64,000 nucleotides of DNA from Betaproteobacteria bacterium (GCA_013298145.1 JAAFJO010000001.1:806001-870000); one strand, 5' to 3'. Counted from the first letter of the stretch, positions 38,483 through 47,277 are shown. Numbers and translations are program-made. The notes: generated by a model not told the origin, from the letters alone.

Positions 38483-38785
38483 TTAGGTGCAATCCTTTGC
38501 AACATTTTTACCTGCTGCAGGATGGTGCAAACCGTCCCTGTTACTCAACGAGAACGTACTCGCTAAAAACCTATCTGTTTTGATAGGAAAAAAATGCGAC
38601 AGTCGCGGGGCAACCTCGGTTCTCAGGCGTCCATCTGTCCAACTCACGCGAGACCGCCGCTCTTGCTTTCCTGCAGAATTGGGAGCTAACTTGTTGCACT
38701 TAGCTTGGATGTCGCGATTCGGCACCGAGCGGAGATCGCCATCGTCTGATACCGTGCAGTGAACTGTCTTATTTTGGTGAATCAT
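38483..38785 (-). CDS. Small protein of unknown function, first gene of the SH3b operon
   Basis: A 100-residue basic protein (MIHQNKTVHC...). Support comes from a textbook ribosome site, GGAGGT, seven bases before the ATG, and from tight spacing to the next gene (stop and following ATG two bases apart). It has no signal peptide and no recognised domain. Its start codon overlaps the start codon of the divergent antitoxin gene in the palindrome CATG, so either the two are mutually exclusive at translation or one of the starts is wrong. Confidence 0.5.
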   Translation of the reverse strand: MIHQNKTVHCTVSDDGDLRSVPNRDIQAKCNKLAPNSAGKQERRSRVSWTDGRLRTEVAPRLSHFFPIKTDRFLASTFSLSNRDGLHHPAAGKNVAKDCT

Positions 38786-39341
38786 GGCTACCTCCAATGC
38801 AAAACCGCAGACGTTGACTGCGCGAGGGTTCGTCTCGGGTGGATTTGTCGCAAGTAAACGTGCAGGAGGCTCAACCGAGGTAGCCAAGAGCGTTGTGGGC
38901 TGCGAGGACTTTGCGCCGTCTGATCATTCTGTCGATCGGACTACTCCTTTCGAAAAAGCGCTACGCACGGGTGAGTACGACAAACTCAAGAAGACAGTGC
39001 TCGAAGGTGTGCCAGGCACCGCTACCGACGAGCTCGCAGCTGCACTAAGGATTTCTCGTCTGACGCTGACGAACGAACTCGATATTTCTCGATCGGTCGT
39101 CGCTGCAAAGCTTGCCTCTGGTGCGCTCCTTTCACCAGAGCTCTCGGATAAGCTGTATCGCGCCGAGCGGTTGTTCGCCAAAGCGAAAGACGTGTTTGAG
39201 AGCGACGAAGACGCCGCGTTGTGGATGGTAGAAAGTCACGCTTTCTTCGCAGAAAAGCCACTCGCCATGGCGCGCACGACACCGGGCTTTGAGCAAGCGA
39301 TGGCAGTCCTCGATAAGATCAGCTTCGGCTTGCCGGCATGA
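38784..39341 (+). CDS. Xre/MbcA/ParS-type antitoxin (DUF2384) without its toxin
   Basis: A 185-residue protein whose C-terminal 65 residues match the toxin-binding domain of RES-Xre antitoxins: LYRAERLFAKAKDVF near 122, then WMVESHAFF and LDKISFGLPA at the end, where a glycine-leucine/valine terminus is typical. The N-terminal half includes a helical segment (about 85-115) corresponding to the Xre-like DNA-binding region. Normally a RES or MbcT NAD-degrading toxin follows. Here the stop codon overlaps an ATG (ATGA) beginning MTDRLSLWLPLGN, but this frame runs into a repeat within about 12 codons, so the toxin appears lost. The opposite strand carries a divergent gene whose ATG overlaps this one. 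Confidence 0.75.
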   Translation: MATSNAKPQTLTARGFVSGGFVASKRAGGSTEVAKSVVGCEDFAPSDHSVDRTTPFEKALRTGEYDKLKKTVLEGVPGTATDELAAALRISRLTLTNELDISRSVVAAKLASGALLSPELSDKLYRAERLFAKAKDVFESDEDAALWMVESHAFFAEKPLAMARTTPGFEQAMAVLDKISFGLPA

Positions 39342-39376
39342 CCGATCGGTTGTCGTTATGGCTACCGCTCGGAAAT

Positions 39377-39805
39377 CTAACAACTAATGTCATGAACCGG
39401 TGGGTACGAAGCGCACTCAAGCTTGAGGTCAGCGTTCATATATTGATCGCAGAGCTTGAGCATTGATTTCCAGAAGAGTTTTGCGTCATCACGTGTGATG
39501 CGAGGTCTATCTCGGTGGGTGTCGGCGACTTGGTTCGACTGCGTGCCGATGTAATCATTGTGCGTAGCGTTGGCGCGCGCGGACACCCGAATCAGCGACT
39601 TGGGCCACGGGCTCATATTAGCGAGAGGTGTAGAGTTGGCTGGGCGCTGAGTGGGGCAATACTTTCCTCGACTGCCGCTGTCGCGCACAATCTGTTTCAA
39701 CAGATCGGTCCTTAGCTGAAACGAAGACGCGCTGTTGGCCCTAACGCTGTGGGGACAGTAAACCAACGATTGGTACGAGTCGCTGCTGAGCTTGCGTGAT
39801 ACCAA
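39377..39805 (-). CDS. Hypothetical protein within a boundary repeat (copy 1)
   Basis: A 142-codon open frame with a basic, cysteine-containing product that has no signal peptide and no recognised family. The C-terminal part (HNDYIGTQSNQVADTHRDR near 82-100) is repeated in diverged form at 42,191-42,415 (NHFIGKQSNHLVGTDRER) and as a short scrap at 43,108. Similarity extends past the stop codon into ACAACTAATGTCAT, which argues that the repeated unit may be a DNA element rather than a protein family. Whether this frame is translated is uncertain. Confidence 0.35.
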   Translation of the reverse strand: MVSRKLSSDSYQSLVYCPHSVRANSASSFQLRTDLLKQIVRDSGSRGKYCPTQRPANSTPLANMSPWPKSLIRVSARANATHNDYIGTQSNQVADTHRDRPRITRDDAKLFWKSMLKLCDQYMNADLKLECASYPPVHDISC

Positions 39806-39980
39806 ATCGACAAACGTCTGTGTACTCCCAAAATTGCTAGTTTTCTTGCGGAGCCTCGTGAACGAGCATGCAAGTACGGTATGTGCGAATGCCGGACTAC
39901 ATCCTGCTAGCAGCGAATGCTAAATCGGGATCGAGCACAGTAGCTTGCCAACAACATCCAGGTCGTGGAGCGAGGGAAGT

Positions 39981-40958
39981 ATGGAATATCAAAAACTCAA
40001 GCCGAGTTCGCTCGCAACGTGGCACCGCGTCGAAATCATCGAAGCAGCAAACGCTACGCTTGACGAGATTGGGGAGCAGGTCAGCCGTTCGGGTGCAACG
40101 CACCTCATCATCGCCGAGGGCGATTCTTGGTTTGACAAGTATTCACCGGTTCCGATTGTCGGCACTAATTTGCTTTTTCACCTGCGTACGCCTGAGCCGT
40201 GCGTCATTCTTGATGTGTCCACTATAGGCCACGTTGCTGCCCAAATGATTGCGGGCTGGCAAGCCTGGCGCATCGAGCGGCTGCTCAAGGAGTTTAGCTG
40301 CGACGCTCTGCTGCTTTCTGCCGGAGGCAACGATTTGAAGAATCTTGTCGCGGCGCAAATCCGGGCGATGCCAGCTGGACAAAAAGACACGCTCCGCCGC
40401 GCAAGCGCCTTCGAGGACGTTATCAAGGGAATCGTAAAGGACGTCACGTCATGGGTTCGACTGGTGCGAAGTGCAAATCAAGGCAGAAATGAGTCCACTC
40501 CCATCCTCACCCACGGCTATGACTATTTGCAGCCACGTAGTGCGAAGGCCGAAGCAATCGTAGGAATCAACCTCGGATTGGGGCCATGGCTGTATCCGGT
40601 CGCGCACGAAGCGGGCTTCAGTGCCAGCGAGATGCGGTCACTCGCAGATGCATTGATTGATGAACTCAATCACCAGTTCCAGACTGAAATCGCGCGGTTG
40701 GAAAACGTCGTAGTGCTTGACCACCGCGGGTTACTGACTCCAGCTAGCCCTGGTGACAGCGCTCGTACGCAGCATTGGCTTGACGAAATTCATCCAAGTC
40801 CGAACGGGTTTGATCGACTCGTAAGACATCGATGGGATGTCGCCCTAGCGAACGCTTTGGGATACGTCCTCGACGGCGGTCAACTCGAAGCCGCAGACAA
40901 AGGCGCTAACGAAAGCACTGCGCTTAACGATGTGCCAGAACGGGTTTTGCAAGCATGA
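39981..40958 (+). CDS. SGNH/GDSL-family hydrolase
   Basis: A 325-residue cytoplasmic-looking enzyme of the SGNH esterase/lipase fold. GDSW at 47-50 carries the catalytic serine, GGND near 115-118 supplies oxyanion residues, and DEIHP near 268-272 holds the Asp-His pair. Substrates of the family range from lipids to acylated sugars. ATG at 39,981 follows GAGGGAAG. The stop overlaps the start of the next gene (ATGA), so it is translationally coupled to an exported metal-dependent phospholipase-like protein. The pair in an accessory region suggests an effector or lipid-targeting function, an inference only. Confidence 0.82.
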   Translation: MEYQKLKPSSLATWHRVEIIEAANATLDEIGEQVSRSGATHLIIAEGDSWFDKYSPVPIVGTNLLFHLRTPEPCVILDVSTIGHVAAQMIAGWQAWRIERLLKEFSCDALLLSAGGNDLKNLVAAQIRAMPAGQKDTLRRASAFEDVIKGIVKDVTSWVRLVRSANQGRNESTPILTHGYDYLQPRSAKAEAIVGINLGLGPWLYPVAHEAGFSASEMRSLADALIDELNHQFQTEIARLENVVVLDHRGLLTPASPGDSARTQHWLDEIHPSPNGFDRLVRHRWDVALANALGYVLDGGQLEAADKGANESTALNDVPERVLQA

Positions 40959-42142
40959 GATCTTATAAAAGAAAGTCACCTCCGGATCTTGCCAGGCTCA
41001 GCCCCTTGGCGTTACTTTTACTACTTTACTGCTCCCTGAGCCCCGATGCTTCGGCGTTCAAACTAAAGACAGAGGCCGCGGGGATCGAGAGCCGAAAGGC
41101 AAATCTCGAATCACGCTGGTCACTAAGTCGATACACCACTAAAGGTGTCTCTTTCGTCCTCGACAACTTTTGGGATGAACTGAATCACGAAGAACTGACA
41201 CATCGAAGTTTCGGCTGCGCGTCCGACGCTGAGAGCCGAATTTGTATGCTGCCAACGTCCGCATCCGCTCGCGCACCGCTCGCTGCGCTCGTTGGTGTTC
41301 GCTGGAACGACAACCCGCCGTTCGTACTGGAAGACGGACAGACGCTTAGCGGCTGTCGTGGTACGACAATCAAACTTCCGGCGTTGCAACCAGATTGTTG
41401 GCTGAAAGTGTTCCTCGATGGGCAACGGCGCGCCTCAGTTCGCGCCGACGGGTCGCCCGGCGAGCAATTCAATTCAGCTAACCGCTCGGCGCTGCTTTTA
41501 AGGAGTCATTTTGGCGACATGCAGTTCTTGCATGCCATGGCCACGCGGGATGGAGAACTTGCGTCAGATACCAAGGCGCAGATCATGAGTTGGGCCGAGT
41601 TCAGTTATCGTGTGGCACAGTCGGAGATCGCTCCTGGAGCCTACCTATATGAGCTCAAAATCCCTGGGTTTGCCGCGCTGTTCGACAAGCAACGCGGTTG
41701 GACTGCTATGACGTTGTTTACTTTAGGTGACGGGACGTTTCGAGTCGAGCCCGATTTTTCTTGGCTTGCTTTCGGATCGCTCTTGCATGTGGTGCAGGAC
41801 AGTTTTGCTCGCGGGCATGCCGATAGAGCTGACACACCCGGACAGGTCTGCCGCCTCTCTAACGGTAGCGAATTTCCAAAGCCTGGTCGGATACGATCGT
41901 TTCGCTCGTATGCGAATCAGGATAGCGGCACGCATGCCAATGAGGACAGCGTTCGAGCGATGACCGAGCACCTGTTGAGTCCGCCGCCAGGCGCGGTCGA
42001 AGTGGGTGCGGCACTCTTAGCGTTTCACCGCAACAAAACCCCCTGGCAAATAGTAAGTGAGTACTTAGATGTCTGCGTGTTCGATTTGGAGGATGCGAGT
42101 GCGGCTGCGGGTCCGGGACAGGAGTTTCGCGTGCGGCGCTGA
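40955..42142 (+). CDS. Exported protein resembling zinc-dependent phospholipase C / P1 nuclease
   Basis: A 395-residue protein with a signal peptide (hydrophobic core LSPLALLLLLYC, cleavage after about DASA). Two histidine-rich motifs fit a multi-zinc site of the phospholipase C/S1-P1 nuclease type: NHEELTHRSFGC near 77-88 and LHVVQDSFARGHADR near 277-291 (HxxxD with a downstream His), plus a final ALLAFHR near 355. The overall family is not one I can name. It overlaps the SGNH hydrolase gene by four bases. The mature protein has several cysteines, compatible with the periplasm or secretion. Confidence 0.6.
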   Translation: MRSYKRKSPPDLARLSPLALLLLLYCSLSPDASAFKLKTEAAGIESRKANLESRWSLSRYTTKGVSFVLDNFWDELNHEELTHRSFGCASDAESRICMLPTSASARAPLAALVGVRWNDNPPFVLEDGQTLSGCRGTTIKLPALQPDCWLKVFLDGQRRASVRADGSPGEQFNSANRSALLLRSHFGDMQFLHAMATRDGELASDTKAQIMSWAEFSYRVAQSEIAPGAYLYELKIPGFAALFDKQRGWTAMTLFTLGDGTFRVEPDFSWLAFGSLLHVVQDSFARGHADRADTPGQVCRLSNGSEFPKPGRIRSFRSYANQDSGTHANEDSVRAMTEHLLSPPPGAVEVGAALLAFHRNKTPWQIVSEYLDVCVFDLEDASAAAGPGQEFRVRR

Positions 42143-42190
42143 CGCGTGGTTCGTTCGCGTCACGTCTGGTGGGAATTACGACAACTAATG

Positions 42191-42415
42191 TCATTCGTCG
42201 GTAGATGTGAATTGTGATCTAGCCTGAAGAAGGCATTCAGCTGCTGATATCAGAGTTCGATCACCGATTTCCGACTTATTCTTGATTTTGCTTACCGCGT
42301 GAAACCGTTCACGATCAGTTCCTACGAGGTGGTTCGATTGCTTGCCGATGAAATGATTGACTGTGAGCATTGGTCGGCGTGCATCCGAACAAGCGTCCTC
42401 GATCGTCAGCTCGCT
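42191..42415 (-). pseudogene. Diverged copy 2 of the boundary repeat
   Basis: An open stretch bounded by stop codons whose translation contains NHFIGKQSNHLVGTDRER, matching HNDYIGTQSNQVADTHRDR of the frame at 39,377-39,805. DNA similarity continues past the stop into ACAACTAATGTCAT (42,181-42,194), as in copy 1. There is no start codon with a ribosome site, so this is a remnant. It begins about 40 bases after the phospholipase-like gene. Confidence 0.55.
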
Positions 42416-42807
42416 TCAGGTTCGAGGTAAGCGGATGTTGCACCGGTGGGAGTTGGACAACCTAGCGCGTTTCGCTGAACCAGTATCTAAGTTCTCCAAA
42501 GGTTCGCGTCGACCATGGTCGTGCGCAACTAAAAACTGAAGCGCAGCGATTTGGGCAACGATACGGTGCTGGAATTGCATTTGGCGATGGCGTGTCGCTA
42601 CCGGAGATTGACGCCAGTGTTGTCACCCGCCAACAGTTTTTTGTCGCAAGATCATTCAAAAATCCGAGTCTCAACGTGGCGCTTTCAAAATCACTGAGGC
42701 TCACTGCAGGGCCACGAATATCACGACTTGCGGGCATTGCGCAAACTCGTTCTCGAGACGGGCTGTACGAAAATTCAGCTTCATTTGCTGCGCATTCGCC
42801 ACAGCTA

Positions 42808-42842
42808 TTGCGCCAGCCGCAACTGTGTTGCGGCTGGCGCAA
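42808..42842. repeat. Perfect 16-base hairpin with a 3-base loop
   Basis: TTGCGCCAGCCGCAAC and its exact complement are separated by TGT. No T run follows on either strand, so it is not a standard intrinsic terminator. It resembles a REP-like or processing hairpin. Confidence 0.8.
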
Positions 42843-43107
42843 AGCATTCACAGACCCCAAGTTGTTGTGGTCTTCGAATGACTTGACCACAAGATATTGT
42901 TGGCCGTATGCTGCGTACATCGGCGCTAATCTATTTTGATCTTTTTTGGCGTTGATCAGTTCAAGTCGTTGAACTGGGTGTGGAGCCCTCCGAGTGTTTC
43001 TAGCACCCGGAGGGAAGGGCAATCAGATCGATCACCCGCAGTTTTGAGACCCTGCGGAGTGGAGCGTAAACCGCACGACGTCCTACGTCAACGGGAACGC
43101 TCCCAGA

Positions 43108-43131
43108 TGGTTCGATTGCTTTCCACAGTGT
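43108..43131 (-). repeat. Short copy 3 of the boundary repeat
   Basis: TGGTTCGATTGCTTTCC matches TGGTTCGATTGCTTGCC of copy 2 (42,330-42,346) and a diverged form in copy 1 (39,531-39,547). Read on the minus strand it again gives GKQSNHL. Flanking AAACCG...CACGA...TCCTACG is shared with copy 2. It ends about 27 bases before a DUF1508 gene. Confidence 0.55.
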
Positions 43132-43157
43132 TTGTTTAATCACGAAGAAAGTCTGTT

Positions 43158-43520
43158 ATGAACCAAGTTAAACCTTACTACCTGCTTCAACGTGCCGTAA
43201 ACGGGCAGTTCTACTTTGAACTGAAAGCGGAGAACCACGCAACCATCTTGACCAGCGAGACGTACATTGCCCATTCGTCCGCGCTAAACGGTATAAATTC
43301 ATGCCGCGTTAACTCGCCGTTTGACCACCATTACCTCCGTAAGACCACTACGACACAACTAGGACTGCGCTGGTATTTCGCCCTAAGGGCTGCTAACTAT
43401 GAGCCGATTGGCAAGAGCCAGCTCTATCCATTGAGTCAGTCGATGGAGCATGGAATCCTGGCCTGTCGTCGATGCGGTCCTATCGCGGTGTTGGTTGATC
43501 GGTCACAGCGCGTCGCTTAG
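43158..43520 (+). CDS. DUF1508 (YegP/UPF0339-type) protein
   Basis: A 120-residue protein with two copies of the DUF1508 unit: FYFELKAENHATILTSETY from about 18 and WYFALRAANYEPIGKSQLY from about 75, each followed by a segment that positions serine and isoleucine/valine residues as in YegP. The family has a small beta-alpha fold and no firmly known function. The repeats are more diverged from each other than usual. A GAAAG ribosome site precedes the ATG. It stands alone and is followed by a hairpin. Confidence 0.75.
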   Translation: MNQVKPYYLLQRAVNGQFYFELKAENHATILTSETYIAHSSALNGINSCRVNSPFDHHYLRKTTTTQLGLRWYFALRAANYEPIGKSQLYPLSQSMEHGILACRRCGPIAVLVDRSQRVA

Positions 43521-43532
43521 CGCGCAGCGCTC

Positions 43533-43556
43533 GCTAGCCCGTTCCACCGGGCTAGC
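43533..43556. terminator. Hairpin after the DUF1508 gene
   Basis: GCTAGCCCG and CGGGCTAGC form a perfect nine-base stem with a six-base loop, 13 bases after the stop codon. A T run is missing, so efficiency as an intrinsic terminator is doubtful. Confidence 0.55.
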
Positions 43557-44150
43557 TGCGTCGATTGCCGCGACATGAACTGAAGTGCCATTTCATCCGT
43601 CTCTAAGAAAAGAATGAGGTTGGCCAACTCTATCGGGGCGTGACCCTATCGTTCCAAAGCATCTATTCGGATTCGCGCTCGCACGTCGCTGGGGGCGTTT
43701 GTGTGACGGACGTTTCGGCACAAGGGGCATCTCCGCGCATTTTTCGAAGCGCAGATGATATTTTTCAGAGTTACTACTGGTGGGTAACGCTTCAGAGTTA
43801 GGGAGTAGTGCTCAGCTAGGCGACCTGAGCGTCTACGTCAGGACGTCCTCAGCTGGAACGTACGAACCGTACGCGCTTTCAAGCGCAAGTTGGCGTAGGA
43901 CTTAAAAACTAGCTGCGCAAGCTAATCCCTAGTTTAATGCGATAACCACAGTCTTTCGCCTATCAAAAATGAGGGGGCGGATATCGCGACGAAAGCCTAA
44001 CGTAGCGAGAATTGCCCGCGGTTGACGTTGGAGGCAAAGCGATGTTTCAAAACGCCTGTCCGTGCCACTCGAATTAAAGCAATCGCGCGTTCGCAGAACC
44101 GTATACATATCATTGAGACATGTCGAGCTCAACTAAGCGAGCAAAGTATC
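43557..44150. other. Intergenic region, no gene recognised
   Basis: About 590 bases without a convincing gene. The frame of the next gene extends upstream into it to 44,022, but that part lacks family similarity. The promoter of the ATPase-nuclease gene should be here. Confidence 0.4.
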
Positions 44151-46280
44151 GTGACGAGTACCGCCCTACCCGATAAAGTCCGAATGACCATTGCCACAGG
44201 CATGCTTGAGTCGCTCGGACTCAACATGTACACCTCAATCGGCAAAAGCCTGGCTGAGTTTGTAGCAAATGCGTATGACGCTGATGCCACAAACGTCGAA
44301 ATAAAGCTCCCGTTCGACGATATTGAGCTTGCGCGTCGCCAGATTCGAGCCGCAGAAAAGAAAAAAAACGCGAAGTCATCCTCATCCAAAAAGATCGCGG
44401 TTTACAGCGCACTCCCAGAAGACATCACCATCTCGATTACCGATGATGGTCACGGAATGAGCCCCGAGGATATGGAGAAAAAGTTCCTCTATGTAAGCCG
44501 CAATCGACGGTTAGAGTTGGGCTCCAAAACTAGGTCCGGAAAGCGATTTGTTATGGGGCGAAAGGGCCTCGGAAAACTCGCCGGGTTCGGTGCGGCCGAA
44601 AAACTAACTGTGTATTCGAAACAGGCAGGGGAGAACTTCGCGTGCGAATTCTGCATGGACTATGCGGCAATACAAAGCAAGGCCCACACTTCGCTGGAAG
44701 AAGTTGCATTTGATCTTAAGTACCATCGGGGCAAACCTCTCGAAGAGCACGGCACGAAAGTGACTCTCTCGCGACTTCGATGCGATTCACTCAAATCCTC
44801 CGAGGCCACTGTTCTGCAATCACTCGCGATTAGCTTCGGTGTATTGGGTAACGATTTTTCTCTTCGACTGAACGGCGAAATAGTAAAAGAACTCGAATCC
44901 ATCTGGGAGTACACGTATCCTGAAGCATGCGATGCGGACGGGTTCGGAGCAGGTAGTGCTTCCATAGACGATGATGCTGTGTTGGCGTTTCGGTACAAAG
45001 TACGATTCCGTGCAAGGGATGCGGATGCGATCGCCGATGGTGATGCAAGGGGGACCGGGAGTTTGCCTGCAAATCTGCGGGGCGCGCGAATCTACTGTTC
45101 CGGACGTCTTGCAGCTGGGCCGTCACTGCTGAGTCTAGAAACTGGGATGCACAACTTTCATTCACAAAGCTACATGGAGTGCGTTGTTCATGCCGACGAG
45201 CTTGACCAGCAAGAGATCGACTACATAGGAACGAATAGGGCAGACCTGAAATCAGACAATCTTGTAGTTGATGGCCTCTACAAAGCGGTTACAGAGTGCA
45301 TGCGTAAAGCCTTGTATGAACACTCAAAGTATCGTGAGTCCGCGGTTGCGAGACAGCTCGAACAAGATGCAGTCGGTAAGGGATACCTTGGGCGAATTTC
45401 GCAAATGTCCGGGTCTGTGAAGAAAAGTGCGAGAAAGGTATTGACGACACTCGCAACGGTTCACGGAACTCAGAGTGAACTTTTTAAGGAGCTGGCTCCG
45501 ATCGTACTCGATAGTATGAATGCAGGAGAGGTGCTAACAAAGCTGATAGAGATTGAATCGAACCCCGCCTCGCTTAGGCAAGTTATCGACGCACTTCGTG
45601 ACCTGGCTGAAGTCGAGACGAAAGACGCGCTCAAACTCTACCGAGGTCGAAGCCGCGCGATACATGCGCTTGAAACGTTGGTACAGCGTGCGACGAGCGA
45701 CTGGAAAGGCGCAAGATTCGAAAAGGACTTACACCTTTTGCTCAAGGGCAATCCATGGCTGTTGCATCCGAAGTATGGGCAGGCTCTAACGAGCGATAAG
45801 CCGATGTCAGAGCTACTTAGTAAGCTGAATTTGCATCTAAAGATTGAAGATGCGGCGTTCACTATGCCAACACAGGACGATGAGGAAAGTGATCCGAGAC
45901 TTCAGGAGCGACCAGACCTCGTTTTTCTGGTCTCTGACGGACAAACCCCGACCTATATTGACATCGTTGAACTGAAATCACCGAACATTCCGCTCACCAG
46001 CGAGCACCTCGAACAGCTGCTCGACTATCGACAAAAAGTAGTTGAGTGGATGAGAACTGAACTGGGTCGTGACGTCACTGTTTATTGCTACTTGGTAGGA
46101 GAACGAGACTATAGAAGTAATGCCCTCGGCGTTCAACGGCTCAAACGACGTGAACAAGAGGACGGCTTGACCTCGGGGTGGAAGCTATTGACTTTGCAAG
46201 AACTACTAGCGAATGCGCGGACAATGCATCTAGAAGCGATTAAGGCTTGCGAAGCCGAGGAACTCAATTTCGAAGAGTAG
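44151..46280 (+). CDS. GHKL (MORC/MutL-like) ATPase fused to a PD-(D/E)XK nuclease
   Basis: A 709-residue protein. The N-terminal GHKL ATPase has the N-box KSLAEFVANAYDADA (N40), G1 DDGHGMS (98-104) and G2 GRKGLGKLAGFG (136-147). A transducer-like region and a helical middle follow. The C-terminal 150 residues show a nuclease core: RPDLVFLV near 586 and YIDIVELKSPN near 602, with HLEQLLDYR behind, the pattern of DUF4263/Shedu-type PD-(D/E)XK enzymes. GTG at 44,151 was chosen because it directly precedes the ATPase fold; ATG at 44,184 is an alternative. It faces a C5 methyltransferase tail to tail with 17 bases of overlap. Such ATPase-nuclease proteins are known from restriction-modification loci, so a restriction role is likely. 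Confidence 0.8.
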   Translation: MTSTALPDKVRMTIATGMLESLGLNMYTSIGKSLAEFVANAYDADATNVEIKLPFDDIELARRQIRAAEKKKNAKSSSSKKIAVYSALPEDITISITDDGHGMSPEDMEKKFLYVSRNRRLELGSKTRSGKRFVMGRKGLGKLAGFGAAEKLTVYSKQAGENFACEFCMDYAAIQSKAHTSLEEVAFDLKYHRGKPLEEHGTKVTLSRLRCDSLKSSEATVLQSLAISFGVLGNDFSLRLNGEIVKELESIWEYTYPEACDADGFGAGSASIDDDAVLAFRYKVRFRARDADAIADGDARGTGSLPANLRGARIYCSGRLAAGPSLLSLETGMHNFHSQSYMECVVHADELDQQEIDYIGTNRADLKSDNLVVDGLYKAVTECMRKALYEHSKYRESAVARQLEQDAVGKGYLGRISQMSGSVKKSARKVLTTLATVHGTQSELFKELAPIVLDSMNAGEVLTKLIEIESNPASLRQVIDALRDLAEVETKDALKLYRGRSRAIHALETLVQRATSDWKGARFEKDLHLLLKGNPWLLHPKYGQALTSDKPMSELLSKLNLHLKIEDAAFTMPTQDDEESDPRLQERPDLVFLVSDGQTPTYIDIVELKSPNIPLTSEHLEQLLDYRQKVVEWMRTELGRDVTVYCYLVGERDYRSNALGVQRLKRREQEDGLTSGWKLLTLQELLANARTMHLEAIKACEAEELNFEE

Positions 46281-47277
46281 CCGAAGACAAGGTATGCGTC
46301 TCGTCTTTGAAGAGTCGCATGATCGACTTCGCAACCGCGTGAGCTAACGGTACCGGAACTCCGTTACCGATCTGCCGAGCGATGGAAGTTCGATCTCCTA
46401 CAAACTCCCAGTTATCTGGAATGCCTTGAAGGCGTGCGCCCTCGCGAAGCGTTATCACGCGATCCTCTGTTGGGTGCAAATACCTTCCTTTTGATGGATT
46501 CTGGAAGCTACAACGAATGGTGTTTGCGGGAGCGTCGAAGTCCATACGCCCCCAAACATCCGTCGCCTGATTTCCAACGCGAGCCCAACTTGGGGGGCAG
46601 ATTGCAGGATTGGCTCGCATCAGGTCGCGCTTATCACCCTGGGGCGGAATCAAGGCCATACGCTGGGCGGCCAGGGCAGAAGGCTCTGGTGCGGTGTGAA
46701 AGTTGTGACTATCGGGTTTGAGTGGGAGTCCGTAGAACGCGTCACGCACCGAGCGTAGTGCCGATTCCTGTTGATCTGGCTTTGCGGGTTTGCCGATTCG
46801 CGAGAGTATGCAAAATGCTCTGCGACGACGCTGAGCTGCGCCATAGTCAACGGCGTTTAACTCCCATTCGTACGCCTCATAGCCGAGCGGACGAGCCCAA
46901 TTCTTTATTTGGGTCCAATATTGCGAGTCTCGGAATTGCACCACGTTTTCAATGATGACCACGCTGGGTGTCAGTTGCTCAATCCAGGGCAAAAGCGCAA
47001 GCGATAACTTGTTGCGCACGTCATGCCGATCACGCTTACCTAGCGAGCTAAATCCTTGGCATGGGGGGCCAGCAACCAAAACATCAGCTCGCAAGCCTTG
47101 CTTTGCGAGCGAAACGTCCCATTCTTGGGCGACGGGAATGTGGTTCTTGTTGTACGTCGATACCGCGCGCGCATCCTTGTCCGCTGCGAAGATATGGCAA
47201 AAGCCCGCCTGCTTGAATCCCTCGCTCATCAATCCGGCACCGCAAAACAGGTCAACACACGTTGGCTCTAGATTCAT
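46264..47277 (-). CDS. DNA (cytosine-5)-methyltransferase
   Basis: A 337-residue type II C5 methyltransferase. Motif I DLFCGAGLMSEGF (9-21), motif IV with the catalytic cysteine in GPPCQGFS (70-77), motif VI ENV (110-112), motif VIII QRRRR near 151-155 and motif X QIGNGVPVPLA near 309-319 are intact, with a target-recognition region between VIII and IX. The recognition sequence cannot be deduced. Its end overlaps the ATPase-nuclease gene, and it diverges from a small RHH gene with an AT-rich 53-base gap, an arrangement suited to autoregulation of methylase before nuclease. Confidence 0.95.
   Translation of the reverse strand: MNLEPTCVDLFCGAGLMSEGFKQAGFCHIFAADKDARAVSTYNKNHIPVAQEWDVSLAKQGLRADVLVAGPPCQGFSSLGKRDRHDVRNKLSLALLPWIEQLTPSVVIIENVVQFRDSQYWTQIKNWARPLGYEAYEWELNAVDYGAAQRRRRAFCILSRIGKPAKPDQQESALRSVRDAFYGLPLKPDSHNFHTAPEPSALAAQRMALIPPQGDKRDLMRANPAICPPSWARVGNQATDVWGRMDFDAPANTIRCSFQNPSKGRYLHPTEDRVITLREGARLQGIPDNWEFVGDRTSIARQIGNGVPVPLAHAVAKSIMRLFKDETHTLSSATLRN

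Larger units (their letters stand above)
42416..43157. other. Gene-poor segment with hairpins between two repeat copies
   Basis: About 740 bases. Overlapping frames exist on both strands (about 42,462-43,022), but they run through a perfect palindrome and look incidental. Contents recognised: the hairpin at 42,808-42,842, a second stem CCCTCCG/CGGAGGG at 42,986-43,014, and a scrap of the boundary repeat at 43,108-43,131. No gene can be supported. Confidence 0.5.

Noticed and set aside
42462..43022. Minus-strand frame of 186 codons
   Set aside because: It spans a perfect 35-base palindrome and a second hairpin, and has no family resemblance or initiation signal.
36820..43600. Integron cassette array with attC sites
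   Set aside because: Boundary repeats and TAAC/GTT-like motifs suggested it, but genes lie in both orientations, no integrase was seen and no paired attC core sites with a folded stem could be drawn.
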